DNA from: Halichoerus grypus
Taxonomy: Eukaryota > Chordata > Mammalia > Carnivora > Phocidae
Assembly (NCBI RefSeq): GCF_964656455.1
Contig: NC_135714.1
Coordinates: 167,354,243 to 167,418,242 of the forward strand
Direction of reading: 5' to 3'
DNA: 64,000 bases
The translations under genes and the position numbers were made by a program. Numbering within the stretch: position 1 is the stretch's first letter; each line of letters begins with the position of its first letter. Shown here piece by piece: positions 12,286 to 23,330 of this stretch. The notes below the pieces were generated by a model that saw only the letters and a list, made by a program, of their open reading frames with translations, made no database searches and was not told the origin of the DNA.

Positions 12286-13116
12286 ACAATTGACTTGAAA
12301 ATAATGTTTGGAGCTGAGAAGAAAACTCAGGTCTTCTAACTTCTAGTCCATTTCTCTTTGAACTATACTATGTAAGATTATAGAAGAAAACTGAACTTGT
12401 GCATTTTTCGAGTTTGAAATCCTGAGATTTTCTTTGGTTTCATTTTTAGCTATATAGTTTGTCTTAAACTATATTGGGTAACATGATTAAAAGGGGAAAT
12501 TTTTAATCTGTTAAAAGAGCAATCTACAAAGACAGTATGCAGATTGCTGCTCCTGTTTATAAATCAATCTTGTTTGTTTGTGAGAACAGGAATCTTCATT
12601 GGACAATAAACCAGCAACACAAAGTTCAAATTATGGTACTCTTCAGAATATATTTATTTTAATTTCTTTTAAAAATGCCTAAAACTCACACTTTTAAAAT
12701 TCCCCTTTCTTTGATTAGTTGGGAGTAGTAAAGCCTTACTTTGTGTCTATATAGATCTCTTTGATATTGCTCACCCACTTTGAGTCTGAAAATTGACCTT
12801 TGATGAAACCTCTCTTGGCTTATTTTGCTACAAATTAGAAGAGCTTAAGGAATGAGAATTCAGGAACTGAATTTGAATTAGGATGACTTTTACAGGTACA
12901 AGTCAATTAGCCAAGAAGGGTTCAGAGGTGAAATCATCTCATTTGTGATCCTGCCTGTTGGGGGTCCTAATGGCTCCTTCTGATTAGCTTGACTGCTCTA
13001 ATTTTCCAACATCTATACCCAGATATCTGAGACTGAGGACTGAGTTGCAGCTAAAATTTGTGCAGCAACCTGCAGATATTATAAGTGAAGTATATTAGCA
13101 ATTTATGCTAAAGGAG
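12286..13116. other. AT-rich intergenic sequence
   Basis: No gene is seen. MIR-like words (actcaggtcttctaacttct near 12326) suggest a decayed element. Otherwise the sequence is unremarkable. Confidence 0.5.
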
Positions 13117-13129
13117 GGCAATGGGCTTT

Positions 13130-13520
13130 GTTTTTTTTTTATTAACATATAATGTATTGTTTCAGGGGTACAGGTCTATGATTAATCAGTCTTACACAAT
13201 TCACAGAGCTCACCATAGCACATACCCTCCCCAGTGTCCATCACCCAGCCACCCCATCTCTCCCACCCCCCTCCACTCCAGCAACCCTCAGTTTGTTTCC
13301 TGAGATTAAGAGTCTCTTATGATTTGTCTCCCTCTCTGGTTTCGTCTTGTTTCATTTTTCCTGCCCTTCCCCTATGATCTTCTGTCTTGTTTCTCAAATT
13401 CCTCATATCAGTGAGATCATATGATACTGATTGACTTATTTCACTTAGCATAATACCCTCTAGTTCCAACCACGTCATTGCAAATGGCAAGATTTCATTT
13501 TCTGATGGCTGCGTAATATT

Positions 13521-13553
<33 letters not shown>

Positions 13554-13688
13554 TTTATATATATGTATATTACATATATACACCCACACCCCAATGTTTA
13601 TAGCAGCAGTGTCCACAATAGCCAAACTATGGAAAGAGCCAGGATGTCCATCAACATATGAATGGATAAAGAAGATGTGGTATATATA
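13130..13688 (-). mobile_element. Twin-primed (5'-inverted) L1 insertion
   Basis: The left part (13130 to about 13520) is the 3' end of a carnivore L1 read in antisense. It starts at a T run, passes through the reverse complement of the 3' UTR (agtctcttatg, gtttcctgagatt) and the end of ORF2 (tggctgcgtaatattcc). After a (TG)n tract and an AT-rich joint, the right part (about 13590-13688) is sense-strand L1 from just upstream (tgtccacaatagccaaacta to tatatata). A 13 bp target-site duplication, ggcaatgggcttt, flanks the whole insertion at 13117-13129 and 13689-13701, so both parts belong to one event. This is the classical twin-priming structure. Confidence 0.92.
13524..13550 (+). repeat. (TG)n microsatellite inside the inverted L1
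   Basis: There are about 13 TG dinucleotides at the joint between the antisense and sense L1 parts. They correspond to the variable (TA)n position of the L1 ORF2 end seen in the satellite L1 copies. Confidence 0.9.
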
Positions 13689-13701
13689 GGCAATGGGCTT
13701 T

Positions 13702-14139
13702 ATAAACTCCAGCTTGAAAACACTATTGCAGAAGCATCTGCCACATGCACTGCTTTGGCTTCAACTAGTTCTTGTTTTATTTTAAAATTCTTGTTGGGTA
13801 GAAACAAGAGTCATAAAGGACTTCTCAGTGAGTGAATTTTATTGTATGATCTTAAGGTTCTAATGTGAGTACATGACTTTTCTTAAATGAGAATACATAC
13901 ATAGAGAACACCACATGTATGACCAAGCTTGGCATTTAACTTTCTTTTACTGGCAATAAGAGAATTACAATTTTAGGAAGAGGGCAATGTGTTGGTGCCC
14001 AGTCTGGAGGATGGCATAAGCCTGTATGAGCTGAGAGCTGACTTGAACCTAGCTAGAGGTGGGCATTTCTTCAAGGGTGGCATGAGGCAGCATAATCATG
14101 ACTGTGAAACAGAGTTACTGTTTAAAAGAGCTGAATCAG
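13702..14139. other. Intergenic sequence
   Basis: No gene or clear repeat is seen between the L1 and the next SINE. Confidence 0.5.
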
Positions 14140-14332
14140 GGGGAGCAGGGGTGGCTCAGTAGGTTAAGCATCTGCCTTCGGCTCAGGTCATGATCCCAGG
14201 GTCCTGGGATTGATCCTGCATTGGACTACCTGCTCAGTGGGGAGTCTGCTTCTCTCTCTCTCCCTCTCCATCTGTCCCTCCCGCCTCCAAAGTGCTCTCT
14301 CTCTCTCTCAAATAAATAAATAAAATCTTTAA
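14140..14332 (+). mobile_element. CAN-SINE, older copy
   Basis: The head reads gtggctcagtaggttaagca, the B-box region gggattgatcc is mutated, and the body is expanded in CT repeats before aaataaataaataaaatctt. A diverged target-site duplication (aaaagagctgaatcag at 14124-14139, aaaagggttaattcag at 14333-14348, 12 of 16 matching) fits an older insertion than the copies at 4633 or 23035. Confidence 0.9.
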
Positions 14333-14348
14333 AAAAGGGTTAATTCAG

Positions 14349-15185
14349 AGAATCAAATTCAGAGTGCTAAATAAAAAAATATTCTGCACTTGTTAAAGAC
14401 AGTAATGAAGATTTCATTCAAGTGACTCCTGAAATGGAATTTTGCAGTAGAGAGAGATTGACCTCAACGCCAAATACAAGGAAAAATAGTAATTTACAGT
14501 TAAGGGGCACGGTAGGGGTCTGTAGATGGAAAACTACTAAAAAAGAATTTCAGAAATAAGGGGAGATTCTGGCTAAAACAGGTTGGACAGGATTCTAGCT
14601 GAAGGCAGGCTAGAGGGGTCAGATATCACCTGGGGGAGAGTGGAAAATGACGAATATGAAAATGTATTGTGGATGATCAGATATATAGGGTGGGAGATTC
14701 TTGCTAAACTGACTTAGCAGGATTCTTGCTCTTGAGGAGAAGGCCCAGGACAGGGTCATGTCCAAAAGGGCTCAGATGAGCCTAACTAAAGTGTGGTTAA
14801 GGAAAGTCTTTGTTAAGAGCAGGCTCTAAGCATGCAAAGACAACAACAAAACATTTTATAAAACCTAAGTCTGCATTCAGGAACATCATCAATTCAGAGG
14901 TGAAGAGTGATTGAGGACAAGACTGTATACACGTAGAATCGTTGGTGGAATGTCCTTTATATGTGATGCCCCCTGTCTGTCATGAAGGTAGAAGAGAGGG
15001 CAACTTGGAGGAGGAATATAGGACCGAGCATATTGATGAGTCACTCCTAAAATGGGGATCCATAAACCAAATATCTTGATAAAGATGAAAAGAGTAAGTG
15101 AAAACTGCAACTGTGCTCTCAAATACGAGACTTTTAGCATCTTATCAACTATCATTAGTCCTGTTTAGCTGGTTTTTTTTTTTTT
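14349..15185. other. Unclassified sequence, possibly LTR-derived
   Basis: The segment from about 14450 to 14850 contains loosely repeated phrases (gggagattctggctaaaaca, gggagattcttgctaaactg; gacaggattctagct, agcaggattcttgct) spaced about 120-125 bp apart. This suggests either an internal duplication or an old LTR. I cannot name a family. No coding region is supported. Confidence 0.4.
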
Positions 15186-15200
15186 TTTTGGTCCATTTTT

Positions 15201-15391
15201 TTAAAGACTTTATTTATTTATTTGATAGAGAGAGAGAGCGCACAAGCAGGGGGAGTGGCAGGCAGAGGGAGAGGGAGAAGCAGGTTCCACGCTGAGCAAG
15301 GAGCCTGATGAGGGGCTCGATCCCAGGATCCTGGGATCATGACCTGAGCCGAAGGCAGATGTTTAACCGAATGAGCCACCAAGGTGCCCCT
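15201..15391 (-). mobile_element. CAN-SINE, antisense
   Basis: The reverse-oriented element has a T-rich start with aaagactttatttatttatt, a purine-rich body (agagagagagagcgcacaag) and, at its right end, the complement of the tRNA-like head (gagccgaaggcagatg, gagccacc). The flanks carry a 15 bp duplication with one mismatch (ttttggtccattttt at 15186-15200, ttttgatccattttt at 15392-15406). Confidence 0.94.
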
Positions 15392-15455
15392 TTTTGATCC
15401 ATTTTTAAAGCTATTTTAGTTGTGTTTTATGGTACCACTCCTGAATTATTCTTTT

Positions 15456-15650
15456 TTTCAATTTTTTTTAAAGATTTAATTTATTTATTTGACAGACAGA
15501 GAGAGAGCACAAGTTGGGGAGCAGCAGGCATAGGGAGAAGCAGGCTTCCCACTAAGCTGGGAGTCCGACTCTGGGCTCAGTCCCAGGACCCTGGGATCAT
15601 GACCCAAGCCGAAGGAAGACACTTAACTGACTGAGCCACCCAGGTGTCCC
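15456..15650 (-). mobile_element. CAN-SINE, antisense
   Basis: This is a second antisense SINE, 64 bp downstream of the previous one and in the same orientation. It has aaagatttaatttatttatt at its start and ctgagccacccaggtgtccc at its end. The flanking duplication ctgaattattctttt / ctgaatcattctttt (15441-15455, 15651-15665) differs by one base. Different target-site duplications show two independent insertions rather than a local duplication. Confidence 0.94.
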
Positions 15651-15739
15651 CTGAATCATTCTTTTAACCTATTTCTTTGTGAGGATTCACAAAAATGATC
15701 ATGACTTCTCTAATATTAACTAAATTCACAGTTTTTTAA

Positions 15740-15960
15740 ATAAAACTTTTCTAGGTGCTTTCATGTACTTTATCTTATCTGATCCTTGAAATAGTCATGA
15801 ATGTGGTGTGTGTATGTGTCTTTATGCATTAATGTCCTTTCTCTCAGATTGAAGAAACAGAAACACAGAGAGGTTAATCAGCATGGCCATGGTCACACAG
15901 TTTGGAAGTAGCAGAGCTGGGGACTTAAACTTAAGACTTCTTAATCCAAATTCTGGGCCT
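15740..15960 (-). repeat. MIR, nearly complete
   Basis: An antisense MIR is readable throughout: tatcttatctgatccttgaa, then attgaagaaacagaaacaca, gagaggttaatcagcatggc, catggtcacacagtttggaa and gcagagctggggact. It is the best preserved MIR in the window. Confidence 0.85.
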
Positions 15961-16639
15961 TAAGAACAATGTTTATATTGGATTATTATACACATAAGGA
16001 GAAAGTTAAACTTAATGTGTTAGGGTTGTGTCACAAAATAATAACAGATAGAAAGGCTTCAGTGATCGTCCTACCTATTTACTAAAAAGATAATATAAAT
16101 GTTTATTTCTTTGATGCTGAAGAACCAAAATCTGTTCCTGTTAGTGCCTGCTTCATTGGCAAATGACGGGAATACAAGTGCATCTGTGTTTGCAAAAGCA
16201 TTTTCATCAAGCCACATGGAGAGCCCCTGGGAGGATCAGTACACATGAAATCATTTAGGGTCAGTTTTGATTAGTTTGGGTAGTTGGAGCTCAGGCTATG
16301 GAAGCCATGGTAGAGGACAAAGACAAAGCCCCTGGTAGATCAGTGGGCTTAATCTGCTTTAGGGCCAAGGACTGTCTTCCTGATCCTGTACTGCTGACTA
16401 GAAGACAAACCATACCAGAGAACTCTAGCTGATAGTTTGGTTCATTTATTCATATACTGTCTAGTTCATGCTAAGTACCATGCTACTTACAGGGGATTCT
16501 AAGAGAAACAACAATGTGTTCCTGTCTTTTTAAAAAACTTATCATTTCTTGTTTAGCGGTTTAAAAATGCTTGAAATATCATGAAACTAAACAGAAGTCT
16601 GAAATGACTGGTATGTAGGACAGCAGGGTATAGAAAAAC
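15961..16639. other. Intergenic sequence
   Basis: I see no gene, RNA or well-preserved repeat here. Confidence 0.5.
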
Positions 16640-16850
16640 AGCTCAACACAGTAGTCAGAACCCAGATTGTGGAGTCAGACTGTCAATGTTCAAATGTTAC
16701 ATCTGTAACTTACAAGCTGTGTAATTTTAGCCAAGATAGTCAACTTTTCTTTGTTTCCGCATCTGTAAAATGGGCATGAACTTAAGGTAAATTCAGGGGC
16801 CAGTTTGAGGATGAATATTTTTAAAGGGCTTGGCACAAAGGAAGCAGCAA
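16640..16850 (+). repeat. MIR, sense orientation
   Basis: The sense MIR order is clear: cagattgtggagtcagactg, then gttacatctgtaacttacaa, gctgtgtaattttagcc and ccgcatctgtaaaatgggca. Confidence 0.85.
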
Positions 16851-16919
16851 GGAAGGTTTTGTTAAATAAATAAAAAACGGGAATCAGGAAAAGCAAGAAA
16901 TAAGATTGGACAGGCAATA

Positions 16920-17320
16920 AAAATGAACATGTGTTGAGTGTTTGTAAATGCCAGGTACTGCATGGTACTTAACTTTGAACTGTTACAATCACATGAGTCA
17001 GTAGGTTTATGATCTCCATAATGCAGAACTTCTCGATCTTGACACTTTTAACATTTGAGAATGAATAATTCTTTATAGTGGGGGGCTGTCCTGTGCATTG
17101 TAGGATGCTTAGCAGGATCCCTGGCCTTTATCCATTAGATGTCAATGGCACTTCTCCCCACCAGCTTTGAAATTCAAAAATGTCTCCAGACATTGACAAA
17201 TGTCCCTGGGATGCATGATCACCCCAGATTGAGAATCACTGCTAGAATCAGGAAAATGAGTCTGAGTGAGGCCAAGCAATTTTTCCAAGGTTACACAGCA
17301 AATGATGGTAAAACAGCAAT
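16920..17320 (-). repeat. MIR interrupted by MER5A
   Basis: The left half (gttgagtgtttgtaaatgcc, atgatctccata) and the right half (aggaaaatgagtctgagtga, ttccaaggttacacagcaa) are consecutive pieces of one antisense MIR. They are separated by the MER5A at 17024-17241. Joining across the insertion restores the usual MIR order around the ccattttacagatgagg core. Confidence 0.75.
17024..17241 (-). mobile_element. MER5A (non-autonomous hAT-Charlie DNA transposon)
   Basis: Reading the minus strand gives the MER5A landmarks: cagtgattctcaa at one end, gggacatttgtcaatgtctg, the ggccagggatcctgctaagc region, then catcctacaatgcacaggac and agccccccac, ending at an aagttctg terminus. The inverted terminal sequences are cagaacttctcgatc and its imperfect complement gattgagaatcactg. 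The possible 8 bp target duplication (ccataatg / ctagaatc) is poorly preserved. It is an internally deleted transposon relic with no transposase frame. Confidence 0.88.
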
Positions 17321-18204
17321 GGCAAATTAGCCTGGATGACCCCTATAAAGACAAGGGTATAATGAATAATGTCTTATAAAGATGAGGACATAATGAATAA
17401 GGTTTAATAAAGTTTCTAGTCTCAGGTTGTGAAATCCATATTATAGTGATAAACTTGATTATTCATTGGGCAATAGGATTAATTTGATCAGATCTGTGTT
17501 TGGTATTATGGCACATAGATTGAAGGAAGGAAGAACTGAAAAGTGAGAAGTTATACAAGCATTCAGATGAGGCATGATGAGGACTTAAACTCAGGCTAGA
17601 TAGAACAAAAGAAACAACGAATAAAAACAACTGCACAGTACAATCTGTTGAAACTCTTTATTATTATATTCAGCCTATGTGAAAGATTCCAAATGCCTTT
17701 CTGAATTTACTTTAGTAGCCTCATCACGAGATAAATATAAGAAACCATTATTGAGGTCCACATTATAGAGAAAGTGGCTCTGGCCCTGGCATATTAATTA
17801 TAAACACACAGGGTCATACAAATGGTTAGTGGTTCCTAATCCTTCAATTTAATCCCTGGAAAGCCCTGTCTTCTCACATTCCTTCTAATCTAAAAAAAAT
17901 CTCCCATTACTGACTGCAAGAGAATGGATATTTACAAAGCTAATCAATACCACCTTAATATATCTGCTTCAATCTACTTTCCTTAATGACATGGCACTAC
18001 CCCAAATAGCCTTTTCAAATAGGCAAGGTTTAGATCCTCTCAACTATAAGTCTAATATTAATCCTTTCTTCTTTACATTCATCTCCCTGCCTGTCTCCCT
18101 CCCTCTCCCTGTCTCATCATCTTTTTTTCCTGTCCTTCTTCTCTCAGTGTGATACAGACTTTACAAAGTACAATGAACTTAATAACCATAATAATAGGAT
18201 CAAC
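17321..18204. other. AT-rich intergenic sequence with a small local duplication
   Basis: A 32-33 bp local duplication occurs at about 17343-17404 (ctataaagacaagggtataatga... then cttataaagatgaggacata...). The rest shows no gene. A pyrimidine-rich run (ccctgcctgtctccctccct) lies at about 18083-18118. Confidence 0.55.
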
Positions 18205-18370
18205 AAAAAATAGCTAATACTTACTGAATATTTGCTATGTGCCCAGCACAATTTTAAGCTCCCTGCATTTATTAAATCATTTAATCCTCACCACAACCTT
18301 AGGAGGAGGATATGATTCCTATCCCCATTATACAGATGAAGAGCCAGACATACTTCCTCCCAGCAATATC
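18205..18370 (-). repeat. MIR, antisense
   Basis: The order is ttactgaatatttgctatgt, gcccagcacaattttaagc, tttaatcctcaccacaacct, tccccattatacagatgaag. This is a readable antisense MIR. Confidence 0.85.
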
Positions 18371-19214
18371 AGAATCCAATGAGCTAATGGATGCACTAGC
18401 AAGCTGTAAAATGGGACAGATTTGAGCTGCTGTTATTAATTCATTTTCTGACTTCATTATCCAACAAAGTGAAATCTGACAACTCTACTTAACCTAGACC
18501 CTTAAAACCTACAAACAATAATTGGAATGGAGAGCAGATGCTTGCTATTTAACAAGGCTTGTTCTAACAAATAACAAAAGCTCTATGGTTCCTGTTTACT
18601 TAGTTGGAAATGAATTTCTGTTCACTGTAAATCAGGTCAAGCATAATTAGGATTAAGAATAACTGGAATTGAAAAATGATTAAACATAAGTGTCATCTAT
18701 CTGGCCAATATATCTGTATTAAAAGAATTAACCTGAATGACTAAAATGCATTGAACTTGTGTATTTGATTTCTGTTCTCCACTCAAAATACTGAGGGACG
18801 GGCTCAATGAGAAATAGACTCTTTATAAGAGGCTAATTTTGTCATCCCACCAGACCTTATCACAGCTATTGAGGCCAAGTAGAGAAATGGAGCTAAGAGG
18901 AATATGCTGTGATGTAAAAGTCGGATATTCTCTTAAAAGCCTAAAATATTTCACACACACCCATGTCTCGTCACACATTTATCACTACTCTCATAAGTAT
19001 CATCTCTAAACTTAGTGATTTTTTTCCCATTGCATCCAAGTTGGAATGTGTGTATAAAGTGGTTCGCCCAAAATTACTAAAGAACTCATGATGGTCAGAT
19101 ATAGGGTCTCACCTCTGTCTTCACCCTTTCCACCATTCCTCATCACCTTCCCTTGAACCTCTTTCATTTTTCTCTTCTTCACTGCAAAATTTTGTTTCTT
19201 TAGAATATTCAGTT
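18371..19214. other. AT-rich intergenic sequence
   Basis: No coding region or recognisable element is seen. Confidence 0.5.
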
Positions 19215-19352
19215 TAGATTGTTCATCTCAACCTTTTCCCTCTTCCCTCTCTTCCCCTCCCCTTCTCTTCTCTCTCCTTCCTTCTTTCTCTCTTGCCCTC
19301 TCTCCCCACTCTCCCTCTCTCTGCCTCTGTTTCTCTTCTTTTTATTCTTTCT
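19215..19352 (+). repeat. Polypyrimidine tract
   Basis: About 135 bp are almost entirely C and T on the plus strand, with cctccccttctcttctctct-type runs and few purines. Long homopyrimidine-homopurine DNA can form triplex (H-DNA) in principle, but mirror symmetry here is only partial. Confidence 0.8.
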
Positions 19353-20289
19353 CATGGACTCAAATGCTCTATTTGCCTAGATGATGTTCTGACTCAAATG
19401 CTATATCTGTCTTTATGAAAGTTCTAATGGACTTTAAAATAAAGGATGGCTCCCTGTCTCGGCTAAACTATACTTTGATTTCTCTGGCTGCAATCAGAAC
19501 AACATTTCAGGGCATCAATAGATGAAATCCAGTGAAATGTTCTTACTTTCCCTCAATGTCCCATAAAACAAATGCCAAGAAATGCTGCATTCAGGTCTTT
19601 GTCAAAGGTGAGATGTGTCAGTGTTCTACGAAGTCCTGGCAGGGCTAGCTTAGTGAAAAGAGTGGATATAGAAGGATCTTTCTAGTAGTCTAAAGACAGG
19701 TTCCTTTGGGCAACTCTTTCATCAAGGAGAAGGGGTTGTTCAGATTCCTTTCATTATCCTCCTTCTGCAGAAATTAAGAAACATCCAAGCATAATTTTGT
19801 TTTGCTTTATTCAATATTCAAAGGGACATATTTGCCTACAAGTTATTTATTTAGGCATAAACATAAAAAGATAAACAAGCATGATTTCTAAGTAAAATGG
19901 CTTTCAATAGGAGATTAGCAGATGTGTTGTGTAATCACTTAATGTAGAGAACAGCCTACCTTTTTGGAAAGGGCAAGCACATAGTGTCAATCTCTTACTT
20001 AACAAAAATAGAAAATAGCCACCACTTGTTAATTTCATTTGCTTTCCATGAAAAGGAAAAATTGCTACCTGGTGGTATAATGGAGAAGATTCTCCCAAGG
20101 GTTGCTCTTTAACACCATGATGTTTGAGCTCCAGATATATTTCCACTCAGCTAGGGAATGCCAGAAAGATGGCGGGCAGATTTCTTAAACAAGTTATGTC
20201 CAAAACTAAATTGACTAATTTAGCCTCAAAATCTGGTCAACAACTATATTTCCAATCTCAAATTATATAGACTACATCAATTTAATCAC
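19353..20289. other. AT-rich intergenic sequence
   Basis: No gene is seen. The open frame on the minus strand at 19904-20146 has no motif and no neighbouring support. Confidence 0.5.
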
Positions 20290-20760
20290 TCAAACTAGAA
20301 ACTTCAGAGTCCATTTTCTCTTCTCTTTCTTTACCCCACATAAGCAGTTAGTCCTCAAATCCTGTTGTCATGCAGTAGTTATTGAACACTGAGTATGTGG
20401 AAGTCAGAAAGACATCCTCCTTTTCCACTGTCACTGCCATGGCCTTAGCTGCCTCTCCTGTGAGCTATTGCTGTAGTCACCCTACTGTTATGCTGGCATT
20501 CGGTTTCTCTCTTTTCCAATTTTATCTTGCATCGCTTTCCTTTCTACTTCTGTACCCTTAGCTCTTCCTATTGCCTTCTTTGAATATTTTTAGTCAACCT
20601 TTCTACCTTCTAGACCTCTGTACACTTTATTCTTACTTCCCCTCAACTCCTGCATGATTTCATGCCTTAATGTAGACGTCACTTTTTTTCTTGTTAATTG
20701 TCCTTCACTAACCACTCTGTCCTGAAAAACCCAAAATAAAATAAATCTGAAAATCCACAG
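20290..20760 (+). repeat. Old L1M-type 3' UTR-like or related ancient repeat
   Basis: The order of phrases (cagagtccattttctcttct, agtcctcaaatcctgttgtc, ccactgtcactgccatggcc, gctattgctgtagtcaccct) resembles the C/T-rich ancient repeat also seen at 27900-28655. I judge it a decayed LINE-derived repeat. The family name is uncertain. Confidence 0.45.
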
Positions 20761-21489
20761 AAGCTGGGTTAGGAAGTCTTCCTAATGTGTTCCAAAGGGC
20801 TTTCTCTCTCGCTCTCGTACTCATCTCACATAGTACTGTCACTGTTGGCTGGACGCGTGTATATATCACATTAACTGAGGAAGTAAATGAGGATAGACAT
20901 CATTGTTCTTGTTTCACAGTACTTAGACCAGAACTGTGCTCAATAAACGTTTATTGAACAAACTGATAGATGTCACTCTTTCCCTCATTTATTATTTCAC
21001 ATTTTTACTTATTCATTCAGCAAACTTATATAGCGTACTATTGTTTAAGACACTGTAATAGGTGCTAGGTGCTAAAAGTTCCTGGTTTGTCATTTGCTGT
21101 GAGTTCACTTCAAGCTTCATCTAAAAAATAAGGCTTTCCACAATTTGATTCCTACTTGTCTTTCAAGCATCATTCCCTCTTTCTTCCATAAGCACTGTCC
21201 ATAAACCCTGTCATATCACTTACCATTCATACTTATCAGTCTTCTCACTACTCAAATGTTCCATGGATATTCATAACAATGTGATTTTGCTCTTTCTCCT
21301 TGTTCAACATTAAACACACAGCAGTAAATTAATTCTTATATTAATGAATTTAATAAATACTTATTGCTTATTAACTGGATATATGCTAGTTACTATGTTA
21401 TGTGCTGTGGATATATGGCTTGATACGTCATAGCGTTTCCTCTTTTGAAACTTATTCTCATAATTTTGAACTTTTTTCCCCTTGTCATG
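20761..21489. other. AT-rich intergenic sequence with L2-like pieces
   Basis: The word caataaacgtttattgaaca (20941-20960) resembles an L2 end, and 21160-21330 has further L2-like C/T-rich phrases. No gene is seen. Confidence 0.5.
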
Positions 21490-21740
21490 TTTCTCAGTTC
21501 ACCTTTTCCACAAAACCTTTCTTGATAGCCTAGTCACATTTGAGTCTCCCTCTCCTTCTGCTCTCCCATTTTATAATATTTCCCAGTCTATTTACTACTT
21601 ATTTCATTCTGTTTTGTACTTGCAGTCAGTTGTTTATATAGGTCTCTTTTATACCTCTCAAAAGACAAGGAACATACCTTATTCACTTCCTGATATAATA
21701 GTGCCAGATTCACATAGGCTTGAAATAAAGGCTAAATAAA
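21490..21740 (+). repeat. L2 3' end
   Basis: It follows the L2 order: caaaacctttcttgatagcc, then a long T-rich middle with tatttactacttatttcatt, aagacaaggaacatacct, and the terminal gtgccagattcacatagg before gaaataaaggctaaataaa. Confidence 0.65.
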
Positions 21741-21861
21741 CATGGTTCATGCAAATCAGAATTACCCCAAATAACAATTGCTTGACCAAAAAAAAAGTTG
21801 CCTGAGAGTTTTTTCCTTTTGAACAGAACAAAGCAAAGAAGTTTACTATATCCTGGCTAAC

Positions 21862-21963
21862 TTGTTGCAGTATAAACTCTACTCTGTCTTGTTCGTATTT
21901 GCATTCTTAGTACATAGCACAGTGCCTGAACATACTAGGTACTCAAAAAATAGTTACTTCATG
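21862..21963 (+). repeat. L2 3' end, cut by a CAN-SINE
   Basis: The sequence shows actctgtcttgttcg, gtacatagcacagtgcctga and actaggtactcaaaaaatag, which are the L2 terminal phrases. A SINE is inserted at 21964 and the tail continues after 22130. Confidence 0.7.
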
Positions 21964-22130
21964 GGGCGCCTGGGTGGCTCAGTTTTTAAAGCGTCTGCCT
22001 TGGGCTCAAGTCATGAGGGTTCAAGCCCCGTGTCGGGCTCCCTGCTTGGCGGGAAGCCTGGTTCTCCCTCTCCCACTCCCCCTGCTTGTGTTCCTTCTCT
22101 CTGTCAAATAAATAAATAAAAGCTTTTAAA
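21964..22130 (+). mobile_element. CAN-SINE with small internal deletion
   Basis: The head is gcgcctgggtggctcagttt. The segment between catgag and ggttcaagcc lacks the usual atcccagggtcctggga, so the B-box neighbourhood is shortened by about 15-20 bp. The tail is aaataaataaataaaagctt. A 19 bp duplication with one mismatch flanks it (aaaaaatagttacttcatg at 21945-21963, aaaaaatagtttcttcatg at 22129-22147). Confidence 0.94.
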
Positions 22131-22194
22131 AAAATAGTTTCTTCATGAGTAAACAAACCAATTAACTAATCATCTGCTATATAGACTAAAAAAA

Positions 22195-22330
22195 GTCAAC
22201 TCTGAGCTTCAGTTTCCTCATCTATAAAATGATACATCAAGTCTTAATTCACAAGTTCTTTGCAGAGCTTATGCAACTAAATTAGATTCATTTGTTGAAT
22301 AAAGAGCACTTATTAGCATTTGCTAACTTT
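22195..22330 (+). repeat. MIR fragment
   Basis: The phrase gagcttcagtttcctcatct, followed by ataaaatgatacatc and caagttctttgcagagct, is the 3' half of a sense MIR. Confidence 0.75.
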
Positions 22331-22959
22331 AAAGCCATGTCTTGGGACTCATAACCAGAACTAAGGTCAGCATGATTTGTACACTTCTTAAGTGAGCATA
22401 CTATCAGTCTTCTATACTTTCTCTTCCTTTTCCCTGCTTCAAGTAAAAGATAATTGAAAGATTGTTTCTTGTTCCCTTCTTCACTTCATAGAATTCTGAA
22501 ATATGAGTCATTTTGACAAGAAAGTTTCAGTGTATTTCATAAATATGATATCTTAGGATTGGTTTGGACTATGTAGTCCTCTCATTCTTTTCTTAATGAA
22601 TAGAAATATTTGTTCTTAACAATCATGACTTGATGGTCACCAAGCCTCAGATTTAATACCTGATACTGGGGAGTTTACATGTAATGATGTCTTGCCTTCC
22701 ACTGTAGTAAAATTCTGCCTTTCCTGTTTTCCTATGATTCCCAAGAATTCTTCTTCCCTCTTCTGGAACTGAACTACAAAATTCTACTTCTCCTTTGACC
22801 CATCTGAACTTTCAATTTTAGGGAAGCTATTAATTCATCTTTTAGATATTTTTAATCCAGTATTTCCAGGTCCTTCAACAAGCCTCATGCTATATGGTCC
22901 ATGAATCCTCTGGCATTTTTGATTGTCATCCTACTAAAGCAGATTATGTATTTTCTATA
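22331..22959. other. AT-rich intergenic sequence
   Basis: No gene or clear repeat is seen. Confidence 0.5.
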
Positions 22960-23330
22960 TAGTATTGTATACATAATTTGCTGGGCCCAGCACAAAATGA
23001 ATATGTGGGGCCCCTTTTTAAAAAAATATTCACAGGGGTGCCTGGGTGGCTCAGTCATTAAGCGTCTGCCTTGGGCTCAGGTCATGATCCCAGGGTCCTG
23101 GGATGGAGCCCCGCCTCGGGCTCCCTGCTCAGCAGGAAGCCTGCTTCTCCCTCTCCCACTCCCTCTGCTTGTGCGTCCTCTCTCGCTGTGTCTCTCTCTG
23201 TCAAATAAATAAATTTAATTTAAAACAATATTCACAATTTCAAGACAGCAACAGTAGAGGTTTAAACCAGATGCGGAGACCTTCTAGGTATAGGGCAACT
23301 GCACGGGTTGCATCCTGATAAAGCCTGCCC
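22960..23330. repeat. Ancient dispersed repeat split by a CAN-SINE
   Basis: The left part (catttgctgggcccagcac-like sequence, then tatgtggggcccctttt) and the right part (tcacaatttcaagacagcaa, ggcaactgcacgggttgcat, aagcctgccctgattc) read as one widespread mammalian repeat that I recognise by its phrases but cannot name. The SINE at 23035-23226 interrupts it. Confidence 0.5.
23035..23226 (+). mobile_element. CAN-SINE, full length
   Basis: The head (gcctgggtggctcagtcatt), the ccagggtcctgggatggagc core, the body and an aataaataaattt tail are complete. A perfect 10 bp duplication, aatattcaca, flanks it at 23025-23034 and 23227-23236. Confidence 0.95.

Noticed and set aside
21862..22119. 85-codon frame with a hydrophobic start
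   Set aside because: It runs from an L2 end into a CAN-SINE and is explained by repeats.
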